The notes beneath the pieces are model-generated. The model saw only the letters and a program-made list of their open reading frames with translations. It had not been told where the DNA came from and searched no databases. Below are positions 52,314-61,589 of a stretch of DNA of 64,000 nucleotides, one piece after another (within the stretch, counting starts at the first letter, position 1; each line of letters opens with the position of its first letter). The DNA lies in contig NZ_FXAJ01000011.1 of NCBI RefSeq assembly GCF_900177535.1, forward strand, positions 20,880 through 84,879, in the 5' to 3' direction. Source of the DNA: Priestia filamentosa (lineage in GTDB: Bacteria > Bacillota > Bacilli > Bacillales > Bacillaceae_H). Both the position numbers and the translations under genes were made by a program.

Positions 52314-53501
52314 TTGAATACTAATTGGAAAAATAGAGAAAGTATCTTTTCATACCTAGATGAATATTCCCATAATACTAAAGAACAAATTGATAGTTTA
52401 AAAGTAAAAAATACACTTTTAAAATCTTATGTATTTGAAACATTTGATGAAAATTTATATAACAATGGAAAGATACATAGAGAAGAAACCAGTATAAATA
52501 CTTTATTTACTGATACTAAACACTCAGTGGAGCAAATTGATGAAGAACTCTTTATTCTACACGAGCATGATAAACCCATAGGCTTTATTGAACAAATAAA
52601 TTCACGTTTTAGTACGCTTTATACTACTGAGCCATCCAAATTTTCGGATCGCCTAACTCTATCGTACGTAAAGAATTCTACAATTTTAGATTCTTTATGG
52701 ATATCTGGAAAAATGTTTGATAAATTTCTAAATGATATAACCTCCTATCATCATTCCCAGCGTTTTACTAGAATGAAATTTGAATTTAATGCTATGTTTG
52801 AACAAGATCATCTTGAGAATAATGGAATACAGGAGCACAAGGTATCCTCTGTATCATTAGTAGAGGAATTAGGAGGGATTGTAGAAAAACTAGATGGCGT
52901 AAGGCAATATTTCTCTTCTTTCTATTCTGTCGGAAGTTTACGTTTTCCTAGTAATGTGGGGAGAGGTGGTCACGATGTCTATCAAAATGGAAAATTCACT
53001 AACCGTTCTGATAGTTTTACTGACCACCGAGTGCAATTGAGAGAAGTTGTTAAGGTATATCAAGAAATGACCGAAAGATTAGAAAAAAAAGTTTGGATAG
53101 AAGCTAACGAAATAAACAATAATCTAAATGGTACCTCATTTAAAGCTAGTCCTGTGACAATAAAATTTAATAAACCTTTAAGATGTCATGTATTTAACAA
53201 TTTTGTAGAAAGTACTTTTCCAAAGGGAAGGGAACCATTTAAGATTTATGGAGAAATAAAAAGATTTAGTGAGGAACACGTACATATTTATGGAGTTGAT
53301 CTTCATTTGTGGCAAAATGTCATGTTGGACCTTAGTACAACGGAGTTTATACTATTTTTACCTAAGGGAACATGTGGAAACACTATCCATAGATTAGTAA
53401 CTAATATTCAAAGGTTCTTGGACCCGGAAATCAATGTCTATATTGGAGATATACCTTATGAAAGGATTTTGGATGAAGTAATTGGGGGACAATCATCATG
53501 A
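52314..53501 (+). CDS. Protein of unknown function, first gene of a nuclease operon
   Basis: A 395-residue soluble protein starting at TTG 52314 (GGAAGTG upstream). No family was recognised. Notable stretches are VEELGGIVEKLDGVRQYFSS, SLRFPSNVGRGGHDVYQNGK, the charged helix VQLREVVKVYQEMTERLEKK and the C-terminal FILFLPKGTCGNTIHRLVTN. No signal peptide or membrane segment. Its TGA overlaps the next start (ATGA), so the two proteins are made together. It could be a target-recognition or regulatory subunit for the nuclease; that is inference from order. Confidence 0.7.
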   Translation: MNTNWKNRESIFSYLDEYSHNTKEQIDSLKVKNTLLKSYVFETFDENLYNNGKIHREETSINTLFTDTKHSVEQIDEELFILHEHDKPIGFIEQINSRFSTLYTTEPSKFSDRLTLSYVKNSTILDSLWISGKMFDKFLNDITSYHHSQRFTRMKFEFNAMFEQDHLENNGIQEHKVSSVSLVEELGGIVEKLDGVRQYFSSFYSVGSLRFPSNVGRGGHDVYQNGKFTNRSDSFTDHRVQLREVVKVYQEMTERLEKKVWIEANEINNNLNGTSFKASPVTIKFNKPLRCHVFNNFVESTFPKGREPFKIYGEIKRFSEEHVHIYGVDLHLWQNVMLDLSTTEFILFLPKGTCGNTIHRLVTNIQRFLDPEINVYIGDIPYERILDEVIGGQSS

Positions 53502-54523
53502 GACCAGAACTGACTCCGTTATTTCAATTGAATTTATTAGTCCATCTAAGTCTACCTTATCCTGAGGGTACAAACTTATATCCTTACTTTTATAAGAAAG
53601 GGTACACAATAAATCAAATAGAGAAGAGTATTCCAGTTGAACCTAGAAGTGTTAAGAGATTTAAAGAAAACTTTGAACCTAAAAAATTAGTAACGCCAGA
53701 AGTTATATTATATAACGAAGAAAGAAAAGAATATTTACTAATTGAATGTAAGGTGCAAAATTTTCATGTAGATTGGAGCCATCATGGGACAAAACAAGCA
53801 GCAGGATATATGAGTTTAACTCCAAACTATTTAAAAGAGGTTTTTGCCCTTGAAAATAAATCAGAAATTGATACAAAGGTGATATATGGAGTAAAGCAAA
53901 ATGATGAACAAGAGATGTTTCATACACTTCAATCTATTAGCAAGACAGTAAAAGAAGTTTTAGGACATGTTATAGAGCATGATACTTTTGGAATTGGTAT
54001 TAGTCATGAAGGTGTACATTTAACAGTTAGGGAAAATGGGATGTTAAAACGGATTAAGGTTTTGAATGAAAAAGTATTATTTGGGAATAATCCTTTAATC
54101 TATATGATTCCCGTTGATATAAATGGACAATTAGAAAAAGAAAATAAAGAGATATTACAAGTTCAAGTTCGTAATGCTCTAAGAGGTATTATAGGTAAGA
54201 ATATAGGGCCACAGCAATTTTCTTTTAGTAGCACTTTAGTATGTGAGAAGATTAATCCCGTATGGGAAAAACTCCCTTCTAAATTTAAAAAGAAAATGAA
54301 ACGTTGGGTACATGATTATGTACGAGAGATTATAGATCAAATTATTCCAATGGGTATAGATATAAGTATAAATCAACAAAATTATTTTTTTGAAAGTGTA
54401 GATGAAAAAGGAATGAAAACGGTTCGTACATTTCTACTTTCAGAAAGGTTTTTAGAGACTGGCCAGAATACTTTTAATGACGATGAACAAATAACTATTG
54501 ATGAATTCCTGGATACTATATAA
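53498..54523 (+). CDS. PD-(D/E)XK nuclease-like protein
   Basis: A 341-residue protein. Residues 68-104 carry a RecB-type nuclease core: E68 in TPEVILYN, E83 and K85 in YLLIECKVQNF, then Q100 and Y104 in TKQAAGYM (QxxxY motif). The usual first aspartate is a glutamate. The C-terminal half (VRNALRGIIGKNIGPQQFSF, KMKRWVHDYVREIIDQIIPM) is not assigned. It is coupled by a 4-nt overlap to the unknown 395-residue gene and followed by a terminator. The pair has the look of a restriction or phage-defence module. Confidence 0.7.
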   Translation: MRPELTPLFQLNLLVHLSLPYPEGTNLYPYFYKKGYTINQIEKSIPVEPRSVKRFKENFEPKKLVTPEVILYNEERKEYLLIECKVQNFHVDWSHHGTKQAAGYMSLTPNYLKEVFALENKSEIDTKVIYGVKQNDEQEMFHTLQSISKTVKEVLGHVIEHDTFGIGISHEGVHLTVRENGMLKRIKVLNEKVLFGNNPLIYMIPVDINGQLEKENKEILQVQVRNALRGIIGKNIGPQQFSFSSTLVCEKINPVWEKLPSKFKKKMKRWVHDYVREIIDQIIPMGIDISINQQNYFFESVDEKGMKTVRTFLLSERFLETGQNTFNDDEQITIDEFLDTI

Positions 54524-54562
54524 GAGAAACTAGGTTTCTTAATAACGAACTTATATAGGAAA

Positions 54563-54595
54563 GGAGCCCTCTAATTTTAATTAGGGTTACTTTTC
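54563..54595 (+). terminator. Terminator of the nuclease operon
   Basis: CCCTCTAATT and AATTAGGG flank a 2-3 nt loop, followed by TTACTTTT. Confidence 0.7.
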
Positions 54596-55317
54596 AATAT
54601 TTTCCTTGCTGTCTGATAATTAATAAACTGTATTTTGTTGTAGAAGGAAAAAAGACTTTAATATGAAAATTAAACTTTTACCCTTATTACTTCTCATACC
54701 TCTTAATTTTACATTTTATATATTCATATTTATATTTTTTGATTTTTATGTTAAAATAAAGTTTCTAATTTAGTAAGAAATGTTGTGAATTAATCAAGAT
54801 TTAAAACCTCGTCAGATTTGTATTTCAGGGTACTTTATATAGTTGCTAGCCACAACTAACAGATTCTAATAACAGTATCTATCAATGGAAAACAACAAAT
54901 TGATAATAAGGGAGGTATAAAATCTAGATGAAATGTATGGACTCTAATAGTTCGCAAAATTACTTTTTTCATGTTCGCGCGAATATAAATTATGCTCGGG
55001 TCCAAGTCAGGATAATTTAATTCTATAATTTTATGAACGATTATGATCTATAATTTGCAACACTATAGGTAACAAGATGGGTAACAAACTATAATATTAA
55101 ATTTAAAATTTTGTATGAAAAAAAGAGAAGTGTCAGGCCCGCCAGCCTGCACTTCTCTTTTTTTCTTTCTATACCATAATCACCGTAAACAAAAGAAAAA
55201 AGTATTGCCTATCCCGCATACTAATAATTTTCTAAAGACATTTAGATGTGTGGATCCAGGACAGCCTATCCTTTCTCCAACTTAATGTTTAGGGCTCAAA
55301 TGACTGAAATGTTTGGG
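54596..55317. other. Long spacer with a strong bidirectional terminator
   Basis: No gene is visible. At 55118-55164 a GC-rich hairpin (AAAGAGAAGTG, CAGGC, GCCTG, CACTTCTCTTT) is flanked by A and T runs. A TTCGCGCGAA palindrome is at about 54973. Confidence 0.5.
55118..55164. terminator. Strong bidirectional terminator
   Basis: Arms AAAAAAAGAGAAGTG and CACTTCTCTTTTTTT with an inner CAGGC/GCCTG stem. Confidence 0.85.
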
Positions 55318-55635
55318 TTAAGATTGCATGGAATCAATTGCAAATTTAATTATTGCTTTTGAGAAGTATACTAATTGTTCTGAATTCAACTGACCAGTCA
55401 TTCCTAGAAAGCCCAATATTAAAACCAAGCTAAGTAAGATTGATGTAAAAATAACCTTTTGAAATCCGGTTCCGAAGTCTGATAGAGCCCTTGAAAACTG
55501 TATAAAAAGTTCCAGTTTCCCCTTAGTATTTTCTCTTTTTGCCCTTGATCGTCTTTCAACTCTCGTAAGCTTTTCATTGCTAATCTGTTGCTTATTTTCT
55601 AATTTAGTCGTACTTTGTTTATCATTAATCAACAT
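55318..55635 (-). CDS. Single-pass membrane protein of unknown function
   Basis: A 105-residue protein with a basic N-terminal half (NEKLTRVERRSRAKRENTKG) and one membrane segment (VIFTSILLSLVLILGFLGM) followed by a short amphipathic end. Ribosome-site sequence GAGGGGG precedes the start on the minus strand. Family not recognised. Confidence 0.6.
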   Translation of the reverse strand: MLINDKQSTTKLENKQQISNEKLTRVERRSRAKRENTKGKLELFIQFSRALSDFGTGFQKVIFTSILLSLVLILGFLGMTGQLNSEQLVYFSKAIIKFAIDSMQS

Positions 55636-55870
55636 AATTCCCCCTCGTATATTCAGGATATATACGGAACAGGAGGAACTTTCTTCACACCTGATTATAT
55701 ATTACCATTTTACTAATAAATTATCTTTATTTTTTGTCTTTTAGTATAATATAATCGGGAATTATTATTAAAATGAGTGAAATAAAGCTTATCATCTATA
55801 TAAAAGTTGACATTCTGTATTTTTAATAAAAAGTACTTAAAAACAATATATCTAGGCAAATGAAGCATTA

Positions 55871-56350
55871 TTATTTATCAAGTCGTTCCTTTGTTATTTC
55901 TTCCATTATAAAACGACTAAACTCAAAAAGAGGATCTTCCTTTTTATCCTCAATAAATTTCAAGAAATTTTCTTTGCGATTTTCATTTAAGATATTACTA
56001 TTCTTAATTCTATTCAAGATATATTGTTTGCGTTTTTTCTTTCCTTCTCTCACCTTACGAAATACTTCAACTGTGCAAGCTAGGGAAAAACAAAGTACTA
56101 TCCAAGGTATAAAGGAAACCCATGATGGTGAATTAAATGAAAATAGTATAGGTTGTGCTGCTATAGTGATAGGAAGCGCTATCCATCCAGTTTTCCCAAG
56201 TCGCTCATATTTCTTTTTATCCTTAACTATATCAGCGTCATTCTCTCGAAGTTGACTAATTTCATCCTGATACTTCTTATTTTCCTCTTCTGTGAATTCG
56301 GGAAAGGAATTAAACTTATCAAGTATCGCTTCCAACTCTCTTACGTTCAT
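55871..56350 (-). CDS. Two-segment membrane protein of unknown function
   Basis: A 159-residue protein starting at ATG 56350 (AAGGAG upstream) with MNVRELEAILDKFNSFPEFT. A charged helical N-terminus precedes two membrane segments (GWIALPITIAAQPILFSF, FIPWIVLCFSLACTVEVF) and a basic C-terminus (REGKKKRKQYILNRIK). No family recognised. It might work with the neighbouring single-pass protein encoded on the same strand. Confidence 0.6.
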   Translation of the reverse strand: MNVRELEAILDKFNSFPEFTEEENKKYQDEISQLRENDADIVKDKKKYERLGKTGWIALPITIAAQPILFSFNSPSWVSFIPWIVLCFSLACTVEVFRKVREGKKKRKQYILNRIKNSNILNENRKENFLKFIEDKKEDPLFEFSRFIMEEITKERLDK

Positions 56351-56574
56351 TTTATTCTCCTTATAATAGCTAGTTTTATAAAATTTACAAATTAAGGGAT
56401 TAGTTAGCTTTATTCTCTTCATAGGCAATGAATATGGGTGATTTTAGTTTATTTCCATTAAATGTATTATGATACCTTTTATTTTCATTAACCGAATCTA
56501 AAAGTTTAATCTGACAATTTTTATTACTATAAATTAAATTATACATTATTTCTGATTAAGAGTATCTTTATGTG

Positions 56575-57155
<581 letters not shown>

Positions 57156-57194
57156 GTATTTATTTACTTTTTTGCATCTATATAACTATTATCC

Positions 57195-57345
57195 TGTCAG
57201 AAATGTCCGTAAAAGTGCTTGTGTTTTAGAGGACGTTCGTAATTTGATTTTAAACTTAAACGAACACAGGAAAGGCTAGATTTCTTATCAAAAAGAAATA
57301 TCCGTAAAAGTAAACTTTTATGAACGTCCACTTTACGAACTTTTT
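57195..57345. repeat. Res-like recombination site remnant
   Basis: GGACGTTCGTAA (57231-57242) and TTATGAACGTCC (57318-57329) are inverted with one mismatch. TCCGTAAAAGT occurs at about 57206 and 57301, and TTACGAAC near 57333. The position directly upstream of the dead resolvase gene fits its site. Confidence 0.5.
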
Positions 57346-57416
57346 GCTTGTGTTCACTTTTTATGGATTTAAAAGGAGATTAATGGATAGGGGAGCTATG
57401 CTCGCTCATAATAGAG

Positions 57417-57480
57417 AAAAAGCGCCAACTTGTTTTTATTAAACAGGTTGGCGCTTTTTTACTACTTGGAACATGTTTTA
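57417..57480. terminator. Terminator-like dispersed repeat copy, inverted
   Basis: AAAAAGCGCCAACTTGTTT pairs with AAACAGGTTGGCGCTTTTT. The right flank ACTACTTGGAACATGTTTTA is the complement of the family flank at 1261-1280. It serves the small membrane protein gene on the minus strand. Confidence 0.75.
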
Positions 57481-57699
57481 TCTTTTTTCTTTTAAATAAT
57501 TGTTATAAGCCATTTCCACTTTATTTGGTTTTGGAGATGTTTTTGAAATTCTTTGTCTTATATCTTCCAATAAATATAGTCCTCTAAGTAAGCAGCCTAC
57601 TATAATTCCAAAGGCAACGATCCCTCCAATTAAAGGTCCAAAAAGAAATAAAAGATAACCAACAATGGTTGATAAAATGATAAGCAATAATAAATACAT
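57478..57699 (-). CDS. Small membrane protein
   Basis: A 73-residue protein starting at ATG 57699 (GTGGGGG upstream): MYLLLLIILSTIVGYLLFLF then GPLIGGIVAFGIIVGCLLRG, two membrane segments with a glycine-rich turn, and a basic tail (RQRISKTSPKPNKVEMAYNN). A longer upstream frame to 57822 overlaps another probable gene and lacks a ribosome site. Function unknown. Confidence 0.65.
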   Translation of the reverse strand: MYLLLLIILSTIVGYLLFLFGPLIGGIVAFGIIVGCLLRGLYLLEDIRQRISKTSPKPNKVEMAYNNYLKEKR

Positions 57700-57808
57700 A
57701 GTAACCCCCACTTTAACCTTACAAAAAAGGATGTATTTAGTAACAAATGAGGTGTAAGTATATCGCAAATCGTACCCTTTGAGAAGCCGAAGTAACAAAG
57801 TTCCTAGT

Positions 57809-58018
57809 TTATTTACATTCAAAGGAATATTGGCTGGTAATCGGATTATGTATTTCTAATATGACTTCACCGTCGTTTTCATAACAGTGTGAGCTGAAGT
57901 TTTGTATCTCTTTACTGTTAAAATAATGATAACAATTAATTAGAATGGAAGTTACAAATAATAAGATAAATATAATAACAAATATTTCTTTAAATCTTCT
58001 TTGAATAACGGATTTAAT
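57809..58018 (-). CDS. Small membrane-anchored protein with apparent ATT start
   Basis: A 69-residue frame reading IKSVIQRRFKEIFVIIFILL, an N-terminal membrane segment, then NFSSHCYENDGEVILEIHNP and ending YSFECK, a pattern I associate with small exported Bacillus proteins having two conserved cysteines. AAGGAG sits 8 nt before an ATT at 58018; an in-frame TAA lies just upstream and no ATG, GTG or TTG occurs near the N-terminus. Either ATT is used as start, as in infC, or the start codon has been lost. It is followed by the 73-residue membrane protein gene on the same strand. Confidence 0.45.
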   Translation of the reverse strand: MKSVIQRRFKEIFVIIFILLFVTSILINCYHYFNSKEIQNFSSHCYENDGEVILEIHNPITSQYSFECK

Positions 58019-58151
58019 TTTTTATTCTCCTTCACTGTTATTTTAGTTTGTATTAACTAATATGTAGTATAATACCATAACTGAAGATACTATAACCTGT
58101 TTACTTCTCCATAACTATCTAGAATGCGTTTTATGTAAACATAAGATAAAT

Positions 58152-58187
58152 AAAAAAAGGAATTGCCATTTACACAATTCCTTTTTA
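58152..58187. terminator. Terminator of the PadR-VanZ unit
   Basis: AAAAAAAGGAATTG pairs with CAATTCCTTTTT. It lies just past the VanZ-type stop codon on the minus strand. Confidence 0.75.
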
Positions 58188-58193
58188 TCTATT

Positions 58194-58961
58194 CTATACT
58201 GTCTTTAAAGTGCGATTTTCCCTCTTGTTTACATAGACTTTCTTGGTTAAATTCCAAATCAAGTAACCTATACAAACACCCATCATATTTAAAATAATAT
58301 CGTCAATATCAAAAACCCCTGTTAATGAAAGAAATTGTATGATTTCAATACCTAGAATAGGGGTAATAAATAGAAGAAAACCTGTCTTAAAATAAGCAGC
58401 TCTCTTAAAGAGTAAAGGAGCAAGAAAACCAAATGGAATAAAAGGAATTACATTTCCTATAGTATTGGAATACCAAGTATGAATTGAACTATAGTGATCA
58501 AAGTTTGTTACATACATCATAATAGTTTTAAAAGGAATAAGATTAAGATTAGAGTGGAGGTAATAATCAATACCTATGATTTTTATAGTAGAAAAGTTAG
58601 CCTGTATATCAGTCGTTGCGCCTGCATAATCAAACCCGTTGAAGTAAAGAACCCGATCATTAATTAGAAAAAACCAGACAATACTTGCAGCATAGGGAAT
58701 AAAAACACCCCAGAAAATAAAGGGTATATACTTTTGAAAGGGTAGTTCTGTTTTATATATTTCGTGACCTAGCTGATTAGGTTCTCCAAAGCTTTTTATG
58801 GCTATTTGTACGGCCTCTTCCTCAGTTAATCCTTGCTCCATATATTCTTTTTTTAAATTTGTTAAATGATCATGTAATTCCAAATACAATTCTCCCTGCT
58901 CAATAGCCGATAGTTTTGATTCCTTAAGAATAGCTTCAATATATGTATCAAATTCCTTCAT
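58194..58961 (-). CDS. VanZ-family membrane protein with N-terminal HAAS-like domain
   Basis: A 255-residue protein. Residues 1-70 (YIEAILKESKLSAIEQGELY, ELHDHLTNLKKEYMEQGLTE, AIKSFGEP) form a HAAS/permease-prefix-like helical domain that commonly partners PadR regulators. The rest has about five membrane segments and VanZ-like motifs (NTIGNVIPFIPFGFLAPLLF, GIEIIQFLSLTGVFDIDDII, LNMMGVCIGYLIW). It overlaps the PadR gene by 14 nt. VanZ-type proteins alter cell-wall or teicoplanin response; the role here is unknown. Confidence 0.82.
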   Translation of the reverse strand: MKEFDTYIEAILKESKLSAIEQGELYLELHDHLTNLKKEYMEQGLTEEEAVQIAIKSFGEPNQLGHEIYKTELPFQKYIPFIFWGVFIPYAASIVWFFLINDRVLYFNGFDYAGATTDIQANFSTIKIIGIDYYLHSNLNLIPFKTIMMYVTNFDHYSSIHTWYSNTIGNVIPFIPFGFLAPLLFKRAAYFKTGFLLFITPILGIEIIQFLSLTGVFDIDDIILNMMGVCIGYLIWNLTKKVYVNKRENRTLKTV

Positions 58962-59286
58962 GACGCACTCCTTTTCGGCAGGTATTAATTAAGGAAGTAA
59001 TTTTATCCCAAGCATTTAACTTTTGTTGTAAAACAGATCTTCCTTGTGTCATAATGCGATAATATTTTCGTTTCATTCCGGTATCTGTTTCACACCAATA
59101 AGATTCAATATATTCTCTTTGCTCTAAACGTCTTAGCGCTGGATAGAGTGTCCCTTGGCTCATAGAATACCAGTCGTCACTCTCCTTTTTTAGTTTTTGT
59201 ATAATCTCATATCCGTAAGTATCATGTTCTGAAATGATGGAAAGAAGTAAAATATCTATACTTCCTTTTAATAACTCTTTATCCAT
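58948..59286 (-). CDS. PadR-family transcriptional regulator
   Basis: A 112-residue regulator starting at ATG 59286 (AAAGGTGA upstream): LLKGSIDILLLSIISEHDTY, GYEIIQKL, GTLYPALRRLEQREYIESYW and GMKRKYYRIMTQGR are diagnostic for the PadR winged helix; the C-terminal dimerisation helix follows. It overlaps the VanZ/HAAS gene, the usual pairing in which the HAAS protein may modulate the regulator. A palindrome directly before it suggests autoregulation. Confidence 0.9.
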   Translation of the reverse strand: MDKELLKGSIDILLLSIISEHDTYGYEIIQKLKKESDDWYSMSQGTLYPALRRLEQREYIESYWCETDTGMKRKYYRIMTQGRSVLQQKLNAWDKITSLINTCRKGVRHEGI

Positions 59287-59301
59287 TTTTATCACCTTTA
59301 C

Positions 59302-59335
59302 ACATTGTAACACGACATATGTTGCTTTACAATGT
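59302..59335. promoter_or_regulatory. Probable PadR operator
   Basis: ACATTGTAA (59302-59310) and TTACAATGT (59327-59335) form an inverted repeat with a 16-bp spacer that also holds CATATG, just upstream of the padR start. Confidence 0.6.
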
Positions 59336-59405
59336 ATAAAGGTGATAAGGTATTAAGAAATAAAACCAAATCATCCGTAAAATTATAAATAACTGTATGA
59401 AAAGA

Positions 59406-59470
59406 AAAAGCGTAAACCCCTTGTCACTCAAAGGGCTTACGCTTTTTTACTTCCTAGAACGTATCTTATG
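59406..59470. terminator. Terminator-like dispersed repeat copy, inverted
   Basis: AAAAAGCGTAAACCCCTT pairs with AAAGGGCTTACGCTTTTT. The right flank ACTTCCTAGAACGTATCTTA is a diverged complement of the family flank. No gene ends here: the PadR unit reads away and the next gene starts 220 bp on. Confidence 0.65.
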
Positions 59471-59686
59471 TTAACTAGTTTATCTCAAATGTCCAGTAGT
59501 AAAAAAGAATTCTTTACTACGGATAAACAAAGGTTTTTGAAATATTAGGATATTATTTCATATTCTAAATTTTACTTTCTCCCTAATAAAATAAAAGTTA
59601 ATCTACAAGAATACTAGAATGAAAGTATGGCCATACTAATCATAATTAGAATTCTGATCAACAAATGGAAGAAGGGAGGGGAAACA

Positions 59687-60475
59687 ATGAAAAATTTCCA
59701 GAATACTAATAAATTCCGCCGTTATAGAGCTGATGTAAACTCCTTTGGCGTAGTCACCATTCACAGAAGAAATCCTTATATCATAACTCTATGGTCCGTA
59801 GCTTTCCCTGGTTTTGGACACCTTCTACTAGAAAAATATTTAAGGGGAATGTTACTCGTTTTATGGGAGGTTTTCATAAACCAACAAACTCACCTTAATT
59901 TAGCCATGGTCTATTCATTTACAGGCCAAATTGAGGCGGCTAAGGCTGTTTTAGATATAAGATTATTGTATTTGTATATTCCCATTTATCTCTTTGCCAT
60001 TTGGGACAGTCATCGAACAGCTGTAGAGTTAAATAAACTTTATATACTTGCAGATGGAGAAAATGCTCCATTCAATAGTTTTACCATTAATCCAGCCGGC
60101 GTGAACTATTTAGAAAAGCGAAATCCTTTAATCGCTACTTTATGGGCTTTCACCATTCCTAGCATGGGGCAACTTTATCTTAATAGAATTATACTAGCCT
60201 TTTTTACTCTTACATGGACCGTTATTTTTGTTTATTATTCACACTTTCTAGAGGGGATTCATTATCTCATTATTGGAAATGTTGAAAAATCAAAACAAGT
60301 ACTTGAAGCACAATGGCTATTATACATCCCCTCCTACTACTTTTTTACCGTTTACGATGCTTATACCAATACAGTTGAAAATAATAAATTATTTAAAAAA
60401 GAACAGAGACGGTATCTAGAAACTCATTACCAATCTTCACATTTTAAAATCATAACAGGACAGAAGGTGAAATAA
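59687..60475 (+). CDS. Membrane protein with internal tandem duplication
   Basis: A 262-residue protein starting at ATG 59687 (GGGAGGGG upstream). Two homologous halves are visible. The first runs HRRNPYIITLWSVAFPGFGH through YLYIPIYLFAIWDSHRTAVE; the second runs EKRNPLIATLWAFTIPSMGQ through LYIPSYYFFTVYDAYTNTVE. Each has about three membrane segments. It is first of a three-gene run ending in a CBO0543-type protein. I do not recognise the family; the P-x2-G-x-L turn in each half is reminiscent of small TM2-like modules. Function unknown. Confidence 0.7.
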   Translation: MKNFQNTNKFRRYRADVNSFGVVTIHRRNPYIITLWSVAFPGFGHLLLEKYLRGMLLVLWEVFINQQTHLNLAMVYSFTGQIEAAKAVLDIRLLYLYIPIYLFAIWDSHRTAVELNKLYILADGENAPFNSFTINPAGVNYLEKRNPLIATLWAFTIPSMGQLYLNRIILAFFTLTWTVIFVYYSHFLEGIHYLIIGNVEKSKQVLEAQWLLYIPSYYFFTVYDAYTNTVENNKLFKKEQRRYLETHYQSSHFKIITGQKVK

Positions 60476-60940
60476 TTGCAAATCTTTGCGACATTTGAGC
60501 ATTCAACATTTCTTGAAATGGTTATAAGTCAACTCGAGGAGAAGGGCATTCAGAATATATTTGCCGTTCCTTTAGATAGTCGTGCCGAGGAAAGAAAGCT
60601 ATTTGATACCCTCCATCGATCAGATGGTGTCTCCTTAACTCAGACTGGTTTATTTCTTGCTGTGATTTTTTCAACCATTGGGGCAAGTAGAGGGTTTGTA
60701 TTAGATTGGGGTCCTATCTATTGGGGGTTAATTGGTGCAGGATTTGGTTTCTTTCTTGGTTTTCTATTTGACCTTATTTTTCAGAAGAGACGTATGAAAA
60801 AAGAGAAAATCTTAAAAGGAAGAGTATCAGAAGTTATTTTAATTGTTGAGTGTGAAGAGAGTCAAAACGAACAAGTGGAAAAACTACTTTGGGATAATCT
60901 AGCTCTAGGGGTTGCAAAAATTAAAGGAGAAACGTCCTGA
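60476..60940 (+). CDS. Two-segment membrane protein, middle gene of operon
   Basis: A 154-residue protein starting at TTG directly after the upstream stop codon, with AAGGTG as ribosome site. An N-terminal ferredoxin-like part (MQIFATFEHSTFLEMVISQL, EEKGIQNIFAVPLD) precedes two membrane segments with glycine-zipper character (WGLIGAGFGFFLGFLFDLIF), then VILIVECEESQNEQVEKLLW, which looks like the second half of a small alpha/beta domain. Function unknown; probably a complex partner of its neighbours. Confidence 0.68.
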   Translation: MQIFATFEHSTFLEMVISQLEEKGIQNIFAVPLDSRAEERKLFDTLHRSDGVSLTQTGLFLAVIFSTIGASRGFVLDWGPIYWGLIGAGFGFFLGFLFDLIFQKRRMKKEKILKGRVSEVILIVECEESQNEQVEKLLWDNLALGVAKIKGETS

Positions 60941-61004
60941 TCGTGCGGATTTAACGCTTAAAAAGTATCTTCGGAGGATGTGTAGTGAGGGGGGACAGAG
61001 TATC

Positions 61005-61547
61005 ATGAAATATTCTTCCTATGATGAAATAGAAGGTATCCGCAGGCAATTAAAAGAGGTTGGATATCAAAATTGGATTCAGAGTGACCTATTCACCTGG
61101 CAATGGTGGTTGCTACTTATAGCTGCTATTTTCCCCTGGATTACATGGGGTTATCTCATTAAAAGAGAAAATCGTCTACAGGTATTTGCATTTGCTATGT
61201 TGATGGGTATCATTTCCTGTGTTTTAGATATAATCGGGACGGCAATGTTGTGGTGGGAATACCCCACTAAATTAATTTTTACGACACCACCTTTATTTCC
61301 TGCTGACTTGACGGTCATCCCGGTTATGTTCAGTTTAGCTTATTACTATGGGAAGACCTGGACGAGATACATTCTATATATTATTATCGTTTCATTTTTA
61401 TTTTCTTACGTTATTGAACCCCTGTTTATATGGATAGATATATATGAGCAAAATAAACTTCCTCACTGGCTTTCTTTTTTTGGTTTTACCTTGGTTTCTT
61501 TAGTAGTTAGATGGATTTTAGAAAGAATGTTGCTTATGAGAAAATAA
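61005..61547 (+). CDS. CBO0543-family membrane protein
   Basis: A 180-residue protein starting at ATG 61005 (GAGGGGGG upstream). After a polar N-terminus (YDEIEGIRRQLKEVGYQNWI) come about five membrane segments (WWLLLIAAIFPWITWGYLIK, FAFAMLMGIISCVLDIIGTA, LTVIPVMFSLAYYYG), matching CBO0543-family proteins, which are widespread in spore-forming Firmicutes and of unknown function. Last gene of the operon, followed by a terminator. Confidence 0.82.
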   Translation: MKYSSYDEIEGIRRQLKEVGYQNWIQSDLFTWQWWLLLIAAIFPWITWGYLIKRENRLQVFAFAMLMGIISCVLDIIGTAMLWWEYPTKLIFTTPPLFPADLTVIPVMFSLAYYYGKTWTRYILYIIIVSFLFSYVIEPLFIWIDIYEQNKLPHWLSFFGFTLVSLVVRWILERMLLMRK

Positions 61548-61556
61548 TGATTAAAG

Positions 61557-61589
61557 AAAAAACACCTAAAGGGATGGTTAGGTGTTTTT
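61557..61589 (+). terminator. Terminator of the CBO0543 operon
   Basis: AAAAACACCTAA and TTAGGTGTTTTT flank AGGGATGG. Confidence 0.85.

Noticed and set aside
52140..54523. Calling the repeats plus operon a type III toxin-antitoxin locus
   Set aside because: Only two repeats are present, at 48-bp spacing, and the next gene (395 residues) does not resemble ToxN, CptN or TenpN. Kept only as an analogy.
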